Assembly (NCBI GenBank): GCA_007922225.1
Contig: ML679974.1
Coordinates: 8,573,988-8,637,987 of the forward strand
Length of the DNA stretch: 64,000 nt
Reading direction: 5' to 3'
Source: Emydura subglobosa
Lineage: Eukaryota > Chordata > Testudines > Chelidae
The position numbers and the translations under genes are program-made. This document shows, piece by piece, positions 10,306 through 22,828 of this stretch. How positions within the stretch are numbered: position 1 is the first letter of the stretch; the number at the start of each line of letters is the position of its first letter. The notes beneath the pieces are model-generated. The model saw only the letters and a list, made by a program, of their open reading frames with translations, was not told the origin of the DNA and ran no database searches.

Positions 10306-12484
10306 TGATGGCCAGAATGGGTTAAAGTCTAAATTGTCCAGACAGGCACAGACAAAAATTTTGCACAGACTTATTTTTGCTATCGAAGAAATAAAAGATG
10401 TTAGTTACATGCAAGGTTTAAATGAAGTGCTCATGAAAGAAAAGAAAAACTTTAGAGATATGTTTTCAGCTGACCCTCCCTTTTTATAGGAGTAATTTGC
10501 ACCTGTAAAGTCATGTACTGGGTTGCTTCGTTTTTCTTGGACCTACAATAGAATGGTGAGAAAAATACAGTGTCAGCAGTTTGTCAGTTAACTGCCCAAT
10601 TTGTGCCCACCTCATTGACACAGATATGACAGGTGAGGAGATAAAACACCACACAACCAATTAGGGTTTCAATAGGTGGCTATAATTAATGTACACAATT
10701 GAACCATACATCATTAACTCAGAGCAGTTAACTGTTAACATCCCCACTGAGGGTAACCGGCAGCAAATCTGTCTCCATACCTGACAGTTGCCCATAAAGG
10801 TCCCTCACAAATTGGTGGAGGCCATGGATGTGCATATTTCTTTACAGATAGAAGAAAGACTAAACAGTTAAAGCATGATGCTTTTACTTAAACTGCCCTT
10901 CACGGCTGTCTTGCACTGGGATCAAAGAGCAACTCAGAAGTGGAAGGGTGCAAAGGTAGCTTAAAGGCACTATAACCCTCCAGCTGGCTGGGCTGTCTCA
11001 GTCAGGCTCTTTACCCTGAGGATAGAGCTAACAAATAAATATTACATCAGGCAATGAAAAGGAACAGAGTCTAGGACTTTGGAAGCAGAATTTGCCACAC
11101 ATATTCATGAAGAGGAATGCCTTACTCCGTGATTTCCATGGGCTACTCAGGTAAAGTACTATTCAACTGGAGTAAAAAGAGTGCAATTAGGTTATTTTCA
11201 GCAAATTTAATATTAACCTTAAGCACCATATATAGTGTGCAGTTTGATTTTTTTTCATATATAGGACTAGGGTTTACAGTTGTTTTTAAAAGACCATAAG
11301 GTGTCCAGATAATTTTTGAGTACTTATCCAAACCAAATCTCCAGGACTTGTGAAGTAGTCCCATTGCTAACAAGAATTATTATTAATTCTTATTTTTATA
11401 CCATTATACATTATTTAAGGAGAGATATTTCCGTGAATTCCCAGCTCCCTTCCTTCCTGTAGGCACAATTATTAAAGTAAAATGAAGACAAAATAATAAG
11501 AAGGAAAATTCATCTTCTAAACTGAATTATCAACATGAAAAAGTTTGCTATTTTCAGTCTTTTATCCACTTGAATTCAAGAAAAATGTTTTATTGACATT
11601 TTTTTCACCTCTCACTAGGACCCTAGAAATTTCCCACTTTCCTGCATTTGTTTCAGACAAGAAAGGATGCTGTTTAATTTATCAGAATACCAACATGGCT
11701 GTTCATCACTTTCTCTTGACTTAACTCCCACTTTAGAATGGTTCCTGTTCCAAGAACATTACTTCACCCCAAAACACAGTGTACTCAAAATACATTTGTG
11801 TTCCCTTGTTAAACCCCAATTCAGCAAAGCAGGCAAGGATGTGCCTAAATCTGGTCACCCTCAGTGACAGGTTCAATGGATTCATTTTGGGTTTCTGTTA
11901 GTGGTAGCATGCCCTTGCAGCTTTGCCCATTATGTTCTATATTTACAAAGAGGAAAGAAATAACAGTCTATGTCCTTGCAAAGAAAGAGCACTCTCAAGG
12001 AGACAAATGGAAAGGTCAGATTTGATGGAAGAAATGCAAAAGACAATTACACTAACTAGGTATGCTAATCCCAGTGAGAAATAGGCACCTGTTGTAAAAT
12101 TTTTCCCAGGAGAAATCTGAGGCACCATAAAGTTTTGCTATCTCATGACAATTTAATAAAAGCGAAGGGCAGTTAATTTTTCTCCTACTAGATGCAAGTG
12201 ACATTTTAGCGCACAGCATTCTTGACCACCAGAAGGATCCAAGCTCAGTTAATGCCTGTTGGGGAATTGCTTAAGTAGAAGGTTACATTGAAAGGCTGGT
12301 GAAGACAGCAGAATTCTCTTCTGATGGCCACATGTTAGCTTGAAAAATAAGCACAACCATGCATGTTTATTACCAAGGGACAGTCCCTTTCCAAACAGCT
12401 GATTGTTGAGGGCAAAGATTCCGTTTTAAGGATTGTTTGTGAACATATGTACAGACACACAGATTATAAATAGAGATGAGAGAA
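10306..12484. other. No gene seen
   Basis: About 2.2 kb, AT-rich, with no recognised repeat or domain. ORFs are at most 76 aa. Confidence 0.5.
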
Positions 12485-12600
12485 GATGGTCCCAGGGTTA
12501 AGGCAAGGTACTAGGAATCCGGAGACATGGATTCTATTCTGAGCTCTGCTGCAGTCTTCCCCTGTGACCTACGGCAACTCATGTTCTCCTTTCCTGAAGT
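12485..12600 (+). mobile_element. tRNA-derived SINE head and core, degraded
   Basis: 'gatggtcccagggttaaggc' sits in the A-box position and 'catggattctattctgagct' in the B-box position, followed by a MIR-like core ('ctgtgacctacggcaactca'). The promoter boxes are heavily mutated. A LINE-type tail follows at once. Confidence 0.6.
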
Positions 12601-12611
12601 ATTGTATGGGT

Positions 12612-12703
12612 GGGTGAGGTTCTATGGCCTGCGTTATGCAGGAGGTCAGACTAAATGATCATAACCGTCCCTTCTGACCTTAAAGTCCATCAGTCTATGC
12701 CTG
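12612..12703 (+). mobile_element. CR1-type 3' end
   Basis: 'ggtcagactaaatgatcata' then 'ccgtcccttctgaccttaaa' and 'gtccatcagtctatg' match the sense-strand CR1 3' end pattern (a 'gactagatgatc' block, 'gtcccttctgaccttaaa', and a terminal 'tctatg' repeat). It lies directly after the SINE core, so this may be one composite SINE. Confidence 0.7.
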
Positions 12704-13756
12704 GGCATGCAAATAAGCCACAATCTAGTCCACGGAATACTAGCAATTGTATGTAAACCACTATTACTATACAGAAACTATTATAGTTCCAAGTGTCTAT
12801 AATGAAAATCACTAAACATTAAAAATTTGTGGCAATGTGCTATAATCTTCCATGGACTCATTTACACAATTCCACATTCAAAAATCCATTGGCTTTAATG
12901 GGTGTTTTGGGTATGCCAGGGCTGTTAAGCTAGTTTTGTAATACATGTATGTGTGTACGTGTGCATTGTTACAAGGTGTAAGGAACATTTTCAGTGTGTG
13001 CTTTTAATGCCACTCTTTTTTGTTTAGTTTGCTATCAACTAGTGATGACATTATTGTGATCATGATTGAAGTTCCTCACAGATGTGTTTTCCCACGTCGG
13101 CTGTGAAAGTGAGAAAAGAGTTGAACCAAAATATATAAAAAGAAGGGCTGTTTCAAATCTGTCCCGTACTTCTAAGAGCTGATAAGCTCACAATCATGAA
13201 AGTCTATTTAAAATGAGAAGCCTATTCTATTTGCAAAAATCTTTTCATCCTTTTGTCCTTGATATTTCATTCCATTCCATATCAATTCTGACAATCTCAA
13301 CAGAACTTGATCCTGACATTTTATTTTTTAAATTAATGATCCTTATATCATCTGACACTCTCTTTTCCATTCTTCTTTGAACGTGTTTTCAACATCTGGT
13401 GGAGCCAGTTGTAGCTGCCAGTACTTTTTTAATTCAATAATAAAATCAGGTGCCAAGGAAGTAAAATCTGCAACTGTTAATTTTCAGTTCCTTCTCTTGA
13501 TTTCTGCTTTCCTAAATTGTTTTCAAATGAAACTTAACTCAGCTCAAAGAATTAGAATGTTTCTGGCTGCCTCACCTGCAGAAATTAAAAGCTACTTTCC
13601 ATTAAAATCTAAATTGAATACAATTTGATTTGGATGCTCTTTGGTTGGAGTGAAACCACAACATACAGCTGTAGTGCACTGTTCTAAGGAAAACTCTATT
13701 TTTCCCCAGCACTGAAGTGACGGAAGAGCTTCAGCTTGAACCCTGATTCAGACAAT
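12704..13756. other. No gene seen
   Basis: AT-rich and unassigned. The 83-aa plus ORF at 13377-13628 has no recognisable domain. Confidence 0.5.
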
Positions 13757-13864
13757 CATCCCTATTCAGCAGTGCACTTGAGCATGTGTTTAATTTTAAG
13801 TCAAATTCACCATAATGGGACTTAAAGTTAAATATGTGCTCAAGTGTTTTTCTGAATAGGGATG
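13757..13864. repeat. Fold-back repeat ('ccctattcagca' variant)
   Basis: 'catccctattcagcagtgca' with 'cttgagcatgtgtttaattt' is complementary to 'taaatatgtgctcaagtgtt' with 'tttctgaatagggatg'. It has two 40-50 base arms around a 'caccataatggga' centre. Same architecture as 8528-8676. Confidence 0.8.
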
Positions 13865-14162
13865 GATTTCTGCATCTGCTTAAATATTTTGCCGAATTAA
13901 GGCCTTAAAGTTCAAAGACAATTGAACTGGACTTACTCTTTATTACCAGTCATAACTGATTTCATGTAGAATATGAGATTTCTTACACCTTTTTTTAACT
14001 CCTGTTTTGTATCTCTCTCTCTGTGTATATAAATGTATATATATTTAAAGTCAGACTGCAGACGAATTCATTTCTGAGGACAATCAGCTATCTAATGCTT
14101 ACATCAGAGATAGAGCAGTGACAGAGAAGCCTCTCTGATCCTTTTGGACATGTGCCTATTCC

Positions 14163-14255
14163 GTATGGTCTAATAGTTAGAGTAAGTATTTTTGAAATCT
14201 AGGTTATGTTTCCACTTGGCCATTGACTCACTATGTGGCTTTGAACAATAATGTT
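14163..14255 (+). mobile_element. tRNA-derived SINE fragment
   Basis: An A-box-like 'tatggtctaatagttagagt', a degraded B box ('aggttatgtttccac') and a core start ('gactcactatgtggctttga') follow in the SINE order. The boxes are degraded and the tail is lost. Confidence 0.55.
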
Positions 14256-14406
14256 AGATCCTCTGTTCATCTAAGTATAATTAATGTTAGTAAAGCACAA
14301 CGGGGAGCTGAGATTAATTGAATTCTGTGAATTCCAACCATCACTGTATATTACTAAGTATTACTGTGAGAATGTGCTGTTTCCTCCAGAGTTAGAAAGA
14401 CAAATC

Positions 14407-14438
14407 GGGGGGGGGGGGGGGGGAGGGGGGGAGAGGGG
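14407..14438 (+). repeat. Poly-G tract
   Basis: Seventeen consecutive G (14407-14423), then A, seven G, AGA and four G. The minus strand is poly-C. It has the sequence form of a G-quadruplex. The exact length may be unreliable in an assembly. Confidence 0.95.
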
Positions 14439-16184
14439 CAAACAAAACAGGGACTCAACAGCTAAAGAAGCGACAGACTCACTCAGCAGCTGCCAGTTGC
14501 AAAAAAGCTGCAGCTGCTTGGCTCTGACCAATTTAAAGGGTGCGTCTCATAAAGGCATCCTGGGAAAAAAATGACCATATGAAAGGGCACCCTTGCATTG
14601 GGAAGAGTTGATAGGGACCCAAACATTACTAGGGAAGAAGATGCTGGGGAAATGGCTGGATTGTATATAGGCCACCAATATATCACTGTAGCTATGTGTT
14701 ACATCGTACTATGCTGCAGACAGCATTCTGATCATGCAGGAATGCTCCAGAATGCTGTTCTGGCACTATTTTTAGGAGGTGAAATAGTGTTCTACTAATT
14801 CTGCCAGTCCCAGGCCAGATGGTCCTTTCCCTCTGCAGCTTCAGACCCTCCTCTCAGCTGGTAGGTGCCGGTACTGTCCCAGGTGAGGGGTGGGATCATG
14901 GAGATAGCTGGGAACACTGCAGCCAAGACTGGACAAGGGAATGCAAAGGCTGGTGCTGCCAGAACCCTGGGGCGGAGCTGGGTGGCAGGGCCACCCTGAC
15001 AGTGGGCCCATCTGTGAGGACCAGAAGCTGGGCACAGGTAGGCAGACGAGACATGCTAGTGAGGACTCACCCCCCTGGTCCTCCCCAGCTCCCCCACTGT
15101 CCCTATCTTCCTACCAGTTTGCCTCACTACCCCCCACTTCTCTCTGCTCCCTCTGTGGGCCTCACACTGCCTGCATTCTAGTTCTGTTTTGGGGCTGGGG
15201 GGGTGGGTTTAGGACTCCAGCACTGGGTGTAAACCTTAGTGGGGATGTACTTTCCTTTCTGTCCCATTCATTTTTTCTCTTTCCTTTTGTTTAATTTCTC
15301 CATTGTTCTCTTGCTGCTGCTTCCACACCCCCCAACTTCAGGTTTATTTAAAATCAAATACAGAATGTATGACCCCAGTTTAGTATTGTGTCTATTTCAG
15401 TTAGACTTGACCTTCCCACGTGTCACCAGTCTGACTTGCTCAATTGCAGAGAGGAATTGGCTTAGGTAATTAGGTAAGGGAGACTGCCAAATAATAATAG
15501 CAAATCATTATGCATTATAAAGGCCAGTAAGCAAGTCAAAAGTTTGTGGCTACTCTTTAAATCCTGTAAATAGTGAGTGAGGCCATTAGTGGCATCCATT
15601 CGGTACAAAAAAGTCACACATACTGCTTTCATGACAATGAGTATCTACATCACTTTATAGTTCTGTTGAGTTACTTTTTGATTTTTGGCAATCTAGCCTG
15701 AACTGGAAACAGTTTGAATGTAACTCTAAATTTCCAGGTTCCCAAATGTGCCCTGCATATCCAGAATAATACCATGATCTAAACTCTGTAATATGAGAGA
15801 AATAGAGGTTTCCAATTGCCCACTTTATCCCAGGGCTCTGTTTTACCAGTCTTACGTATGCAATGCCTATAAGGAACTTGTATGAGTGCCATTTAAGTAA
15901 CTTAAATTTTCTTAAAATTCACAGGTTCATATACCAATTTCTCATTCAGATTCCTCTTTTCAGAAACATAGTACATTTATTACATTTTAAAAAGTGATGG
16001 CTTTTGTTTAAAAACAATAACAAAAACAAACAAATTTTTGAGTCTGCCAAATACAAGTAGACATTTCCCACTTTCTCAGGCTCACAAAATTTTTGAAAAC
16101 AAGTTACCTCAAAAAGGTAAGACTTTGGGTTCACATCACATAAGCAACTCCACCTCAGCACATGAAAATCCATCCTTGTGTTCA
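14439..16184. other. No gene seen
   Basis: Includes a GC-richer block (14820-15200) with overlapping ORFs of 117-120 aa on the plus strand and one on the minus strand. Several frames are open at once, which is typical of GC-rich non-coding DNA. No domain is recognised. A T-rich stretch follows at 15260-15330. Confidence 0.5.
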
Positions 16185-16870
16185 TGGAATCATAGAATAT
16201 TAGGGTTGGGAGGGGCCTCAGGAGGTCATCTAGTCCAACTCCCTGCTCAAATCAGGACCAACCCCAATTAAATCATCCCAGCCAGGGCTTTGTCAAACTG
16301 GGCCTTAAAAACCCCTACAGATGTAGATTCCACCACCTCTCTGGGCAACCCAATCCAGTGCTTCACCACCCTCGTAGTGAAAACGTTTTTCTTTATATCC
16401 AACATAGACACACTCTACACACTGCAACTTAAGACTGTTGTTTCTCGTTCTGTCATCTGCCACCACTGAGAACAGCCTAGCTCCATCCTCTTTGGAACCC
16501 CCCCTTAAGGCAGTTGAAGACTGCTCTGAAATCCCCCTTTACTCTTCTCTTCTGCAGACTAAATAATCCCAGTTCCCTCAGCGTCTCTTCATAAATCACG
16601 TGCCCCAATGCCCTAATCATTTTCATTCCCTCTGCTGGACTCTCTCCAATTTATCCACACCCTTCCTGTAGTAGGGGGCCCAAAACCGGACACAATACTC
16701 CAGATGTGGCCTCACCAGTGCTAAATAAAGGGGAATAATCACTTCTCCCAATCTGCTGGCAATGCTCCTACTAATGCAACCCAATATGTTGTTAGCCTTC
16801 TTGGCAACAAGGCCATGCTGTTGACTCATATCTAGTTTCTTGTCCTTTTTAATATCCCGGTCCTTTTCTG
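16185..16870 (-). mobile_element. CR1 LINE, 5'-truncated copy 2
   Basis: Second CR1 relic in the same orientation as 7057-8245. On the minus strand the C-terminal part of ORF2 is readable in one frame from about 16850 to 16623: KKANNILGCISRS, then LGEVIIPLYLALVRPHLEYC, then FWAPYYRKGVDKLERVQQRE. It is closer to the family pattern than copy 1 here. Frames are broken beyond about 16623. The 3' end is at 16185-16260 ('tcatagaatattagggttgg'). Both copies keep the same C-terminal region and 3' end, as expected for 5'-truncated insertions. Confidence 0.95.
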
Positions 16871-16955
16871 CTGTTTTCATCTCCTGTTGTTCCTGTCTAG
16901 ACACAGGCTCCAAAACTACACAACTCTCTCCCAGACACTGTGCTTTAAGCTGTAC

Positions 16956-17057
16956 GCATCTGAAGTAGGGGCACCTGGATCAGAGCTGAACGTGATTTAA
17001 CTGCAAGCATCTGCAGTAGGTGCACCTGGATCAGAGCTGAACGTGATTTAACTGCAA
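16956..17057. repeat. 51-bp tandem duplication
   Basis: Two adjacent 51-base units (16956-17006 and 17007-17057) share 'cacctggatcagagctgaac' and 'gtgatttaactgcaagca' with only about two mismatches. On the minus strand the unit would read as a 17-residue repeat (starting MLAVKSRSALIQV) in an 95-aa ORF, but no domain supports translation. Confidence 0.9.
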
Positions 17058-19180
17058 GCATAGACACGGACAGCACCGGAAACAGTTTAAAAGAAACCAT
17101 GGTGAAAACCTGCTTCTGCACAGTCAAGTGGGTTAAAAGCAAAGAACTGGATCTAAGAAAAGCCTTAGTAGATTCAATGCATCCATTCAGACCAGAGTCA
17201 AAACATATCTCACAGTGCTTTATTAGGCTCACCAGTTCAGGGACTTATGGTCAGAAAGACAAAAGTATAATACCAACATTAACAAATTTATTCAGCCAAA
17301 GACAATTAACACTGGTAAACTATGACCTCTGAGGTCCATCCAACCAGAGGAACAAAAGATCCCTAAACAAATCGAAGGAGGACACTGGCTCTCAGTTTCC
17401 TGCTCTATCACACCCACCCAATCACATCAGGTGGAACAAACTGATTCCAGCGGTAGATCCAGCTCAATGGTAAACAGGTCTCTGCAGAAGGAACAGGAAG
17501 CTGCCAGAAAGCTGTTAAGGTTCAAAGCCATTATCCAATAAGAGGCAGAGTAATTCTTTCACATGGTGTGGTGTTTAGGTCATGTTCTCTGACCTCTATC
17601 CCTAAAGATACGTTTAACTGGTTGAAGTGATGTGTGATTATTGCTGGTTGATCTCATGTCTGATTTCCATTTGATTTCTGTGTTTTAAGAAAAGGAAGAT
17701 GTAACAAATCAAGAGAAAGTAATCATTTCCATGAAGCCTTTAGAACCGTGTCATGTGGTTCAGGCACTTCTCAGCTGTCCTGCCTGTTGCACCTTTTCTG
17801 CATGCAGTATACAGTATCCTCAGGGGCACCAAGGATGTTAGACTCATCTTCACTAGCCACCTTCCCCTTTCAATTTCTTAATGTCCAGATGAAGATTTGC
17901 ACAGCATGGCAAAGCACATCAGTGAATAATTCCAACCTGCCTGGTGCCAAAAAGCTCCTGATGACAAATGATTATTTGCTTTCTATTTCAGATTGCCGCT
18001 TAAATTCTTTTATCCCACTTCTTGTCTAGTGGCCAAACACAACACACATTATAGCCTGGGTTATAAAACATGTTGTACAACAATTCAGCCATTTGCTCTC
18101 ATGCCGTCTCACGTCCATGTTCTTTTTAGATTCACACTTAAGTTTAAAAGCTCAATGTAAAACTTAGTACAAACTGCACTGAATCTACACAAAACAGAGA
18201 ATGTCATGCAATTTCAACACAAAGCCTGAAACAGGCTCAGGTTCACTTGAAAGGTTCACAGTGTTTAGACAAATCAGACTGAGCTTGAGGCTTTTAAAAA
18301 ACCCTGAAATCAGGTAAATGTTTCACACAGCATTTCTTGACTCGAGAGAGAGAGAGAAAAAAATGGCTTTCAGGTCTTCCTTTTCGCTGAGGACTTCAAA
18401 ACACCAATAGAAACTAATAATCTGTTTTAGACCATAAGGTAGAGTCACAGATAATTCAATCAAAATGATGTTAATGCAGAAAAAAGTCTGACAGAGCTGT
18501 GGATTTGGCATCCATTATTAGTTTATTAATATTTGATTAATTTCCTGGTATGAAATTATCATTAGTGCAGGCAAATTCCAGTCCAGAAACATTAAAGCTG
18601 TTTCACAGATCATCAAAAGCCAGAAAATTTTTACTCAAGGCAAAATGTGCATGGTTTATGTACTTCAGTCCTATCTAGCAGAAGGTAGCAAGTTAAAGTT
18701 AGATTAGCAGTGAGTTAAGAATAAAGTTTCAGCTTTCCTTTCTGTCTACCTAGCAACCTATATATCTCAGTTCATGCAACAATTATAGTATTGGTTCTTG
18801 GCTTTTTAAGAATTGGAAATCAGATAATTCTCTGATCAGTACCTACCACTCCCTTCTATGGGATACAAGAAATTAATTATTATGATAATTTGAAATAGCA
18901 TGAATATTACTGCTATTCAGCTGCTTATCCCTAAAGATTCAGCACTGTCACTAACCAGATTGCGCTTCCCTATCTCTGCCTAGTCTAGAACTAGAGGAGT
19001 AGAAGCAGCACTGTGGGTAATTATTATGAACAGGAGTCTGCTACATTTGGGGAGGTGATAAAAGAGCTGAACTTTCCATTGCTGCTAAAATTATCTAGCT
19101 TTACATTGCTCCATCACATTAATGGTTTGAACTGGTGGAACCAGGTGATCACCATAACAAGTTGATGAGACCATATGCCA
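17058..19180. other. No gene seen; possible old LTR or retroelement material
   Basis: On the minus strand 17200-17330 holds two AATAAA hexamers, which could be a remnant of a transposon 3' end, but no ends or target-site duplication could be set. A short (GA)n run lies at about 18343-18356. Nothing else is recognised. Confidence 0.4.
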
Positions 19181-19184
19181 GAAG

Positions 19185-19282
19185 CAATGGGTCAGATTGG
19201 GATTTAGCACCTAAATCCCATCAGCCAATAAGAATGAAATCCATGGGAGTTAGGTGGTAAAGCCCTTTAAAATCCAGTCCCA
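19185..19282. repeat. Short fold-back repeat
   Basis: 'gggatttagcacctaaatcc' and 'catgggagttaggtggtaaa' form partly complementary halves around 'agaatgaaatccatggg'. It belongs to the same class of short palindromes as 43076-43160. Confidence 0.5.
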
Positions 19283-19560
19283 TGTGACTTAGTAGCTAGG
19301 CCACTAGACTGAGAGTCAGGTTCTGTCCTTGGTTTTGCCACTGACCTGCTGTGTGATTCAGGTCAAGCCACTTCACCTCTCTGTACCTTTCTCCCACCTT
19401 ATACCTGTCTCATTTATTTAGACTGTAAACTCTTCACACCAGGGACTGTTTCTAACTTTGTGTTTGTACAGTGTCTACCACAATAGGACCTCAGTCTCAG
19501 CTGCGGCATCTAGATGCTACTGTTATACAAATTATTGTTGTTGTTAATGATGATAACAAT
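19283..19560 (+). mobile_element. tRNA-derived SINE, near full length
   Basis: The best-preserved SINE here. The A-box-like 'tgacttagtagctag' is followed by a degraded B box ('aggttctgtccttg'), a MIR-type core ('cacttcacctctctgtacct') and the tail 'tagactgtaaactcttcaca', 'agggactgttt', 'gtttgtacagtgtctaccac' and 'aataggacctcagtctcagc'. It ends in an AT-rich 'ttgttgttgttaatgatgat' repeat. It has no protein product and would be moved in trans by a LINE. Confidence 0.85.
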
Positions 19561-22500
19561 GCTTTTGCTTCTAACAATTTCCTTTCTCAGGTATTTCTGG
19601 AGGCTGCTTCTGATAGTGACATTATATTTTTCATTTAGCTGTGTGCTGGTTCTTAAAATTCGCCATTTCAAGCTACGATGGTATCACTGAATCTAAATAG
19701 CTTTGGAAGACTTTAATGCAGATTTCTTTCTGACTCAGAAGACTGCTGCTTACCTGCAAGCATGGGAATTAGCTAGAGGACACTAGAGCACCCTTACTTC
19801 ATGTTTTGCTAAAGAATGTGGCTATTGGATTAAAGTTCTTGTTGTTAGTTAGAAGTTTCTGGAACAAAAGGAGTGTTAATTATGCAGCACTGTAGCTGTC
19901 CTAATGTTGTTATAAAAAGAGAGAGAGGCAAATATACTACAATCACAAAAAATATAGGGCTGGACAAAACCAGTGTAAATAGAATAAGTCACTTGCCTGC
20001 CTCTCTATTAACTTACATAAAATGTAAACCTCACCCAACCCCCCATTTTCAGGTTGAAAAAAGAATCATTTAATATATTCCTTTTTAATTGTCTGGGTTC
20101 CAGCCCAGCGAGCAGTTGAAATACAGAGAGAAGGGTTGTTTTATGATCTTTCTTGCCCAAACGCAAGAAAGAAGTACAGGACTTGTTACGAAATATCCAG
20201 TTCTCATGAGACTTACATCCTAATTTTGCAGACCCAAGAGTTTCAGACAAGCACCTTGGTTTTGGGATGCTTAATTGCACTGAGCTGAAGCTCACAACCT
20301 TTCTGAGGACTTGTCAGTCAGAGCTAGTAGAGGAGAAACCATGAAAAAACCCAATCCCTAGTTTATACAATGTACTAAATGTTTATTACATTGTTTTATT
20401 AGAAGTGCTTCTATTCCCTTCGCAAAGGGTTTCACAGGAGCTGCTTCAGTGGAAGAAGAAGATTCAAAAAGAAAAATATTATAGACTCTCTTTTTTTCTT
20501 AAAAAAAAAATCAATTTGGCAACAAATTAATGATGTGCCTGGAACTGTCATCACCAGAAGTTATATCAACATCTGTATAGCATCAGGTCTTTGATTTAAA
20601 AAAAAGTAGAAAAATAAAAATAAAAATAAAAGGACATCATTGAGAAGAAAAAGAGCTTTTCTCCAAAGGATTCCCTTCCCAGTTTTCCATGAGTGAAGCA
20701 AAAGCAAAGGGCAAGAGGCCTATTTTATAGACAGGTCAGCAGCAGCCCCTGTGAGCTGAGATTATCAAAGCTGCCTTACAGATCTGGATGCCGGAATTGG
20801 GCATCCACTAATGGGAACTGGGCAGTCAAAGCTCCCAGCTGGCTTTGCAAAATGCAGCCTTGCTGTACACTTGTCCATAACACACAGTAGTTTGATTTTG
20901 AACTTCCCAGTAAGGGAGGATTACTAATGTTTAGTATAGTCCTTAGACCACTCATCCAGACAAATTCCACCAAGCAATGTTCTTGTGCTCTGTACCATCT
21001 TCTGTGGATAAATGGGTGCTAAATAAGTTTGGTGTTCTCCAACAGCACCTCATAGCCCCTGTTTGGGCAATTCCTTTTGTTATACTGGTCACCAGTGATT
21101 TCTGCTAAATGTATTTAAGTCCTATAAAGGTTTGGCCTCCTCCTTACATGGGAGGGACTGAAGTTGTTGGCAGAGATGGTGCTGAGATCCAAATCCAAGT
21201 TCTAAAAGGAGCTTTCAGAGAAAGGTAGCATACTTCATTACAGTGATATTCATGGTTATTTTGTCAATAACTGGGACCACCATTCCTTTCATCTCCAGCA
21301 AATCACTCATTTCATGGTGCAATAAAACAAAGTTTTAAAAGGACCAACATGCTTATGTGGGGCTTGTTCTAACATTTTCACCATCTACATTTCAGTTTGA
21401 AAAATGAATTCCTTGTGTGTTGCATTTTCAATGGGATTTTTCCCCAGATACTGTACTCCAAGATACCGCACTAAATTACAGTGATTCATTATTCCTATTA
21501 AAACAAACAATAACCTCAAATTGCTCAGCAAACCAAACAATTGCAAACAGTAAATTTAAACTGTAAAACAGGGAGCACATTGGGTAAATGTTATTTCCCT
21601 GAACAAGAAAAGCTTTCGGCAAAGTGCTTAACTTGAATACAACAAAAGGCAATTTAATTTAGTAATACAGCTGGATGAAAAATGGAGACCTCTGGTTTAA
21701 TAAGAAGGGGGGGAAAGACAAGCATATATCATCCAAAAGGATAATTATGAGAAACTATTTTGTATGATCCAGCTAAATCAAAGCTTTTAATGCTTTCTTA
21801 CTCCTGTCAAAAGAGGGAGATTTAATGCTTTAAAAATGGGGATTTTGCAGACTTCACTGCCAAGAAAAAATGATTTGTCTCTTGATAAATTACTATTGGG
21901 CTTTCTACTTGGAAAAAAATACACTTACATTGAAATAAATGCCAAGGAATGGCTAGAGAATTTATATTATTCACTCGTATCTGTCATAGGATTGGTTGAA
22001 AAGCGACAGTGCTATTAAAAATGTCTTCTAGCTTCTAGACATAATGCCACAAAGGGGCCATGAAAGACTTTCGTGAATGGGATGGATATGTGTACAAAAA
22101 TAATAGTAAGCAAAGCTTCCCCCCATCCCTGGCATACAAGAGTTTTTAAAAAAAATGTTTGGTAGTTAGGGGCTGCCAATTCCATTGAAAACTCCATTTC
22201 CCATGGGGCGGAAGGAAGGGCAGCAATGGTCCCTTGATTTGCCTAAGGATTTACAAGTTTTCTTAAAAAATCCTAGAATTTTTTACCTTTTCTACTGAAG
22301 GGGGCGGGGAAAAGACTCACTGAAGTGTTTTTAGAGCACTGTTAGCTTGAGAGCTGAGCTGCAATGAAAGCTCTTCTACCCCCTGTGAGTCCCAGCAAAG
22401 GAGCTCCCTCTGCGGTTCTGATTACTGCCATTTGGCTGGGAAAATGCACTCTATTCTCTTTATCTCAAGCTTTTAAAATAATGAGCTATATAGTGCTATC

Positions 22501-22620
22501 AACTGACAGGAAATTTAGACTTTTGCAAACACTAGGAGTGAACAACTATTGAGAAAACAAGCAACATTCAGAGCCTGTAATATCCCAGAGACTGCAGCAG
22601 ATGGTATAGGCAGAGTTGAC
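19561..22620. other. No gene seen
   Basis: About 3 kb, AT-rich, with A-rich microsatellite-like runs at 20600-20632 ('aaaataaaaataaaaataaa'). No domain-bearing ORF and no recognised repeat. Confidence 0.5.
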
Positions 22621-22623
22621 TAA

Positions 22624-22825
22624 GGCCTTGTTGACACAGACACTGAGTCACCCTAACTCCATTGACCTAAGCCATCAACCTATGCCTCTCATGGAGATGG
22701 AATTATTAGGTTGGTGTAGTGGGTATCTGACATGGGTGGGATCAAAGTTGTAATGTAAACACTTACAGAGTTAGGTCGACATAAGCTGCCTTACATCAAC
22801 CTAATTCTGTAGTGTAGACCAAGCC
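22624..22825. mobile_element. Harbinger-type MITE, copy 1
   Basis: 202-bp element between two TAA triplets (22621-22623 and 22826-22828), the target-site type of PIF/Harbinger. Left end 'ggccttgttgacac' and right end 'gtgtagaccaagcc' are inverted. The interior 'agttaggtcgacataagctg' resembles the subterminal sequence of the larger Harbinger relic at 25470-28801. Confidence 0.8.
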
Positions 22826-22828
22826 TAA

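Noticed and set aside
14819..15294. Pair of 117-120 aa ORFs as coding exons
   Set aside because: Two plus frames and one minus frame are open at once in GC-rich DNA. Proline/serine-rich products without a domain point to composition.
16945..17232. Repeat protein with a 17-residue unit
   Set aside because: It is the translation of one 51-bp DNA duplication with two units only and no similarity to known repeat proteins.
17200..17330. AATAAA pair on the minus strand as a gene 3' end
   Set aside because: No upstream coding sequence is recognisable, and the hexamer is common in AT-rich DNA.
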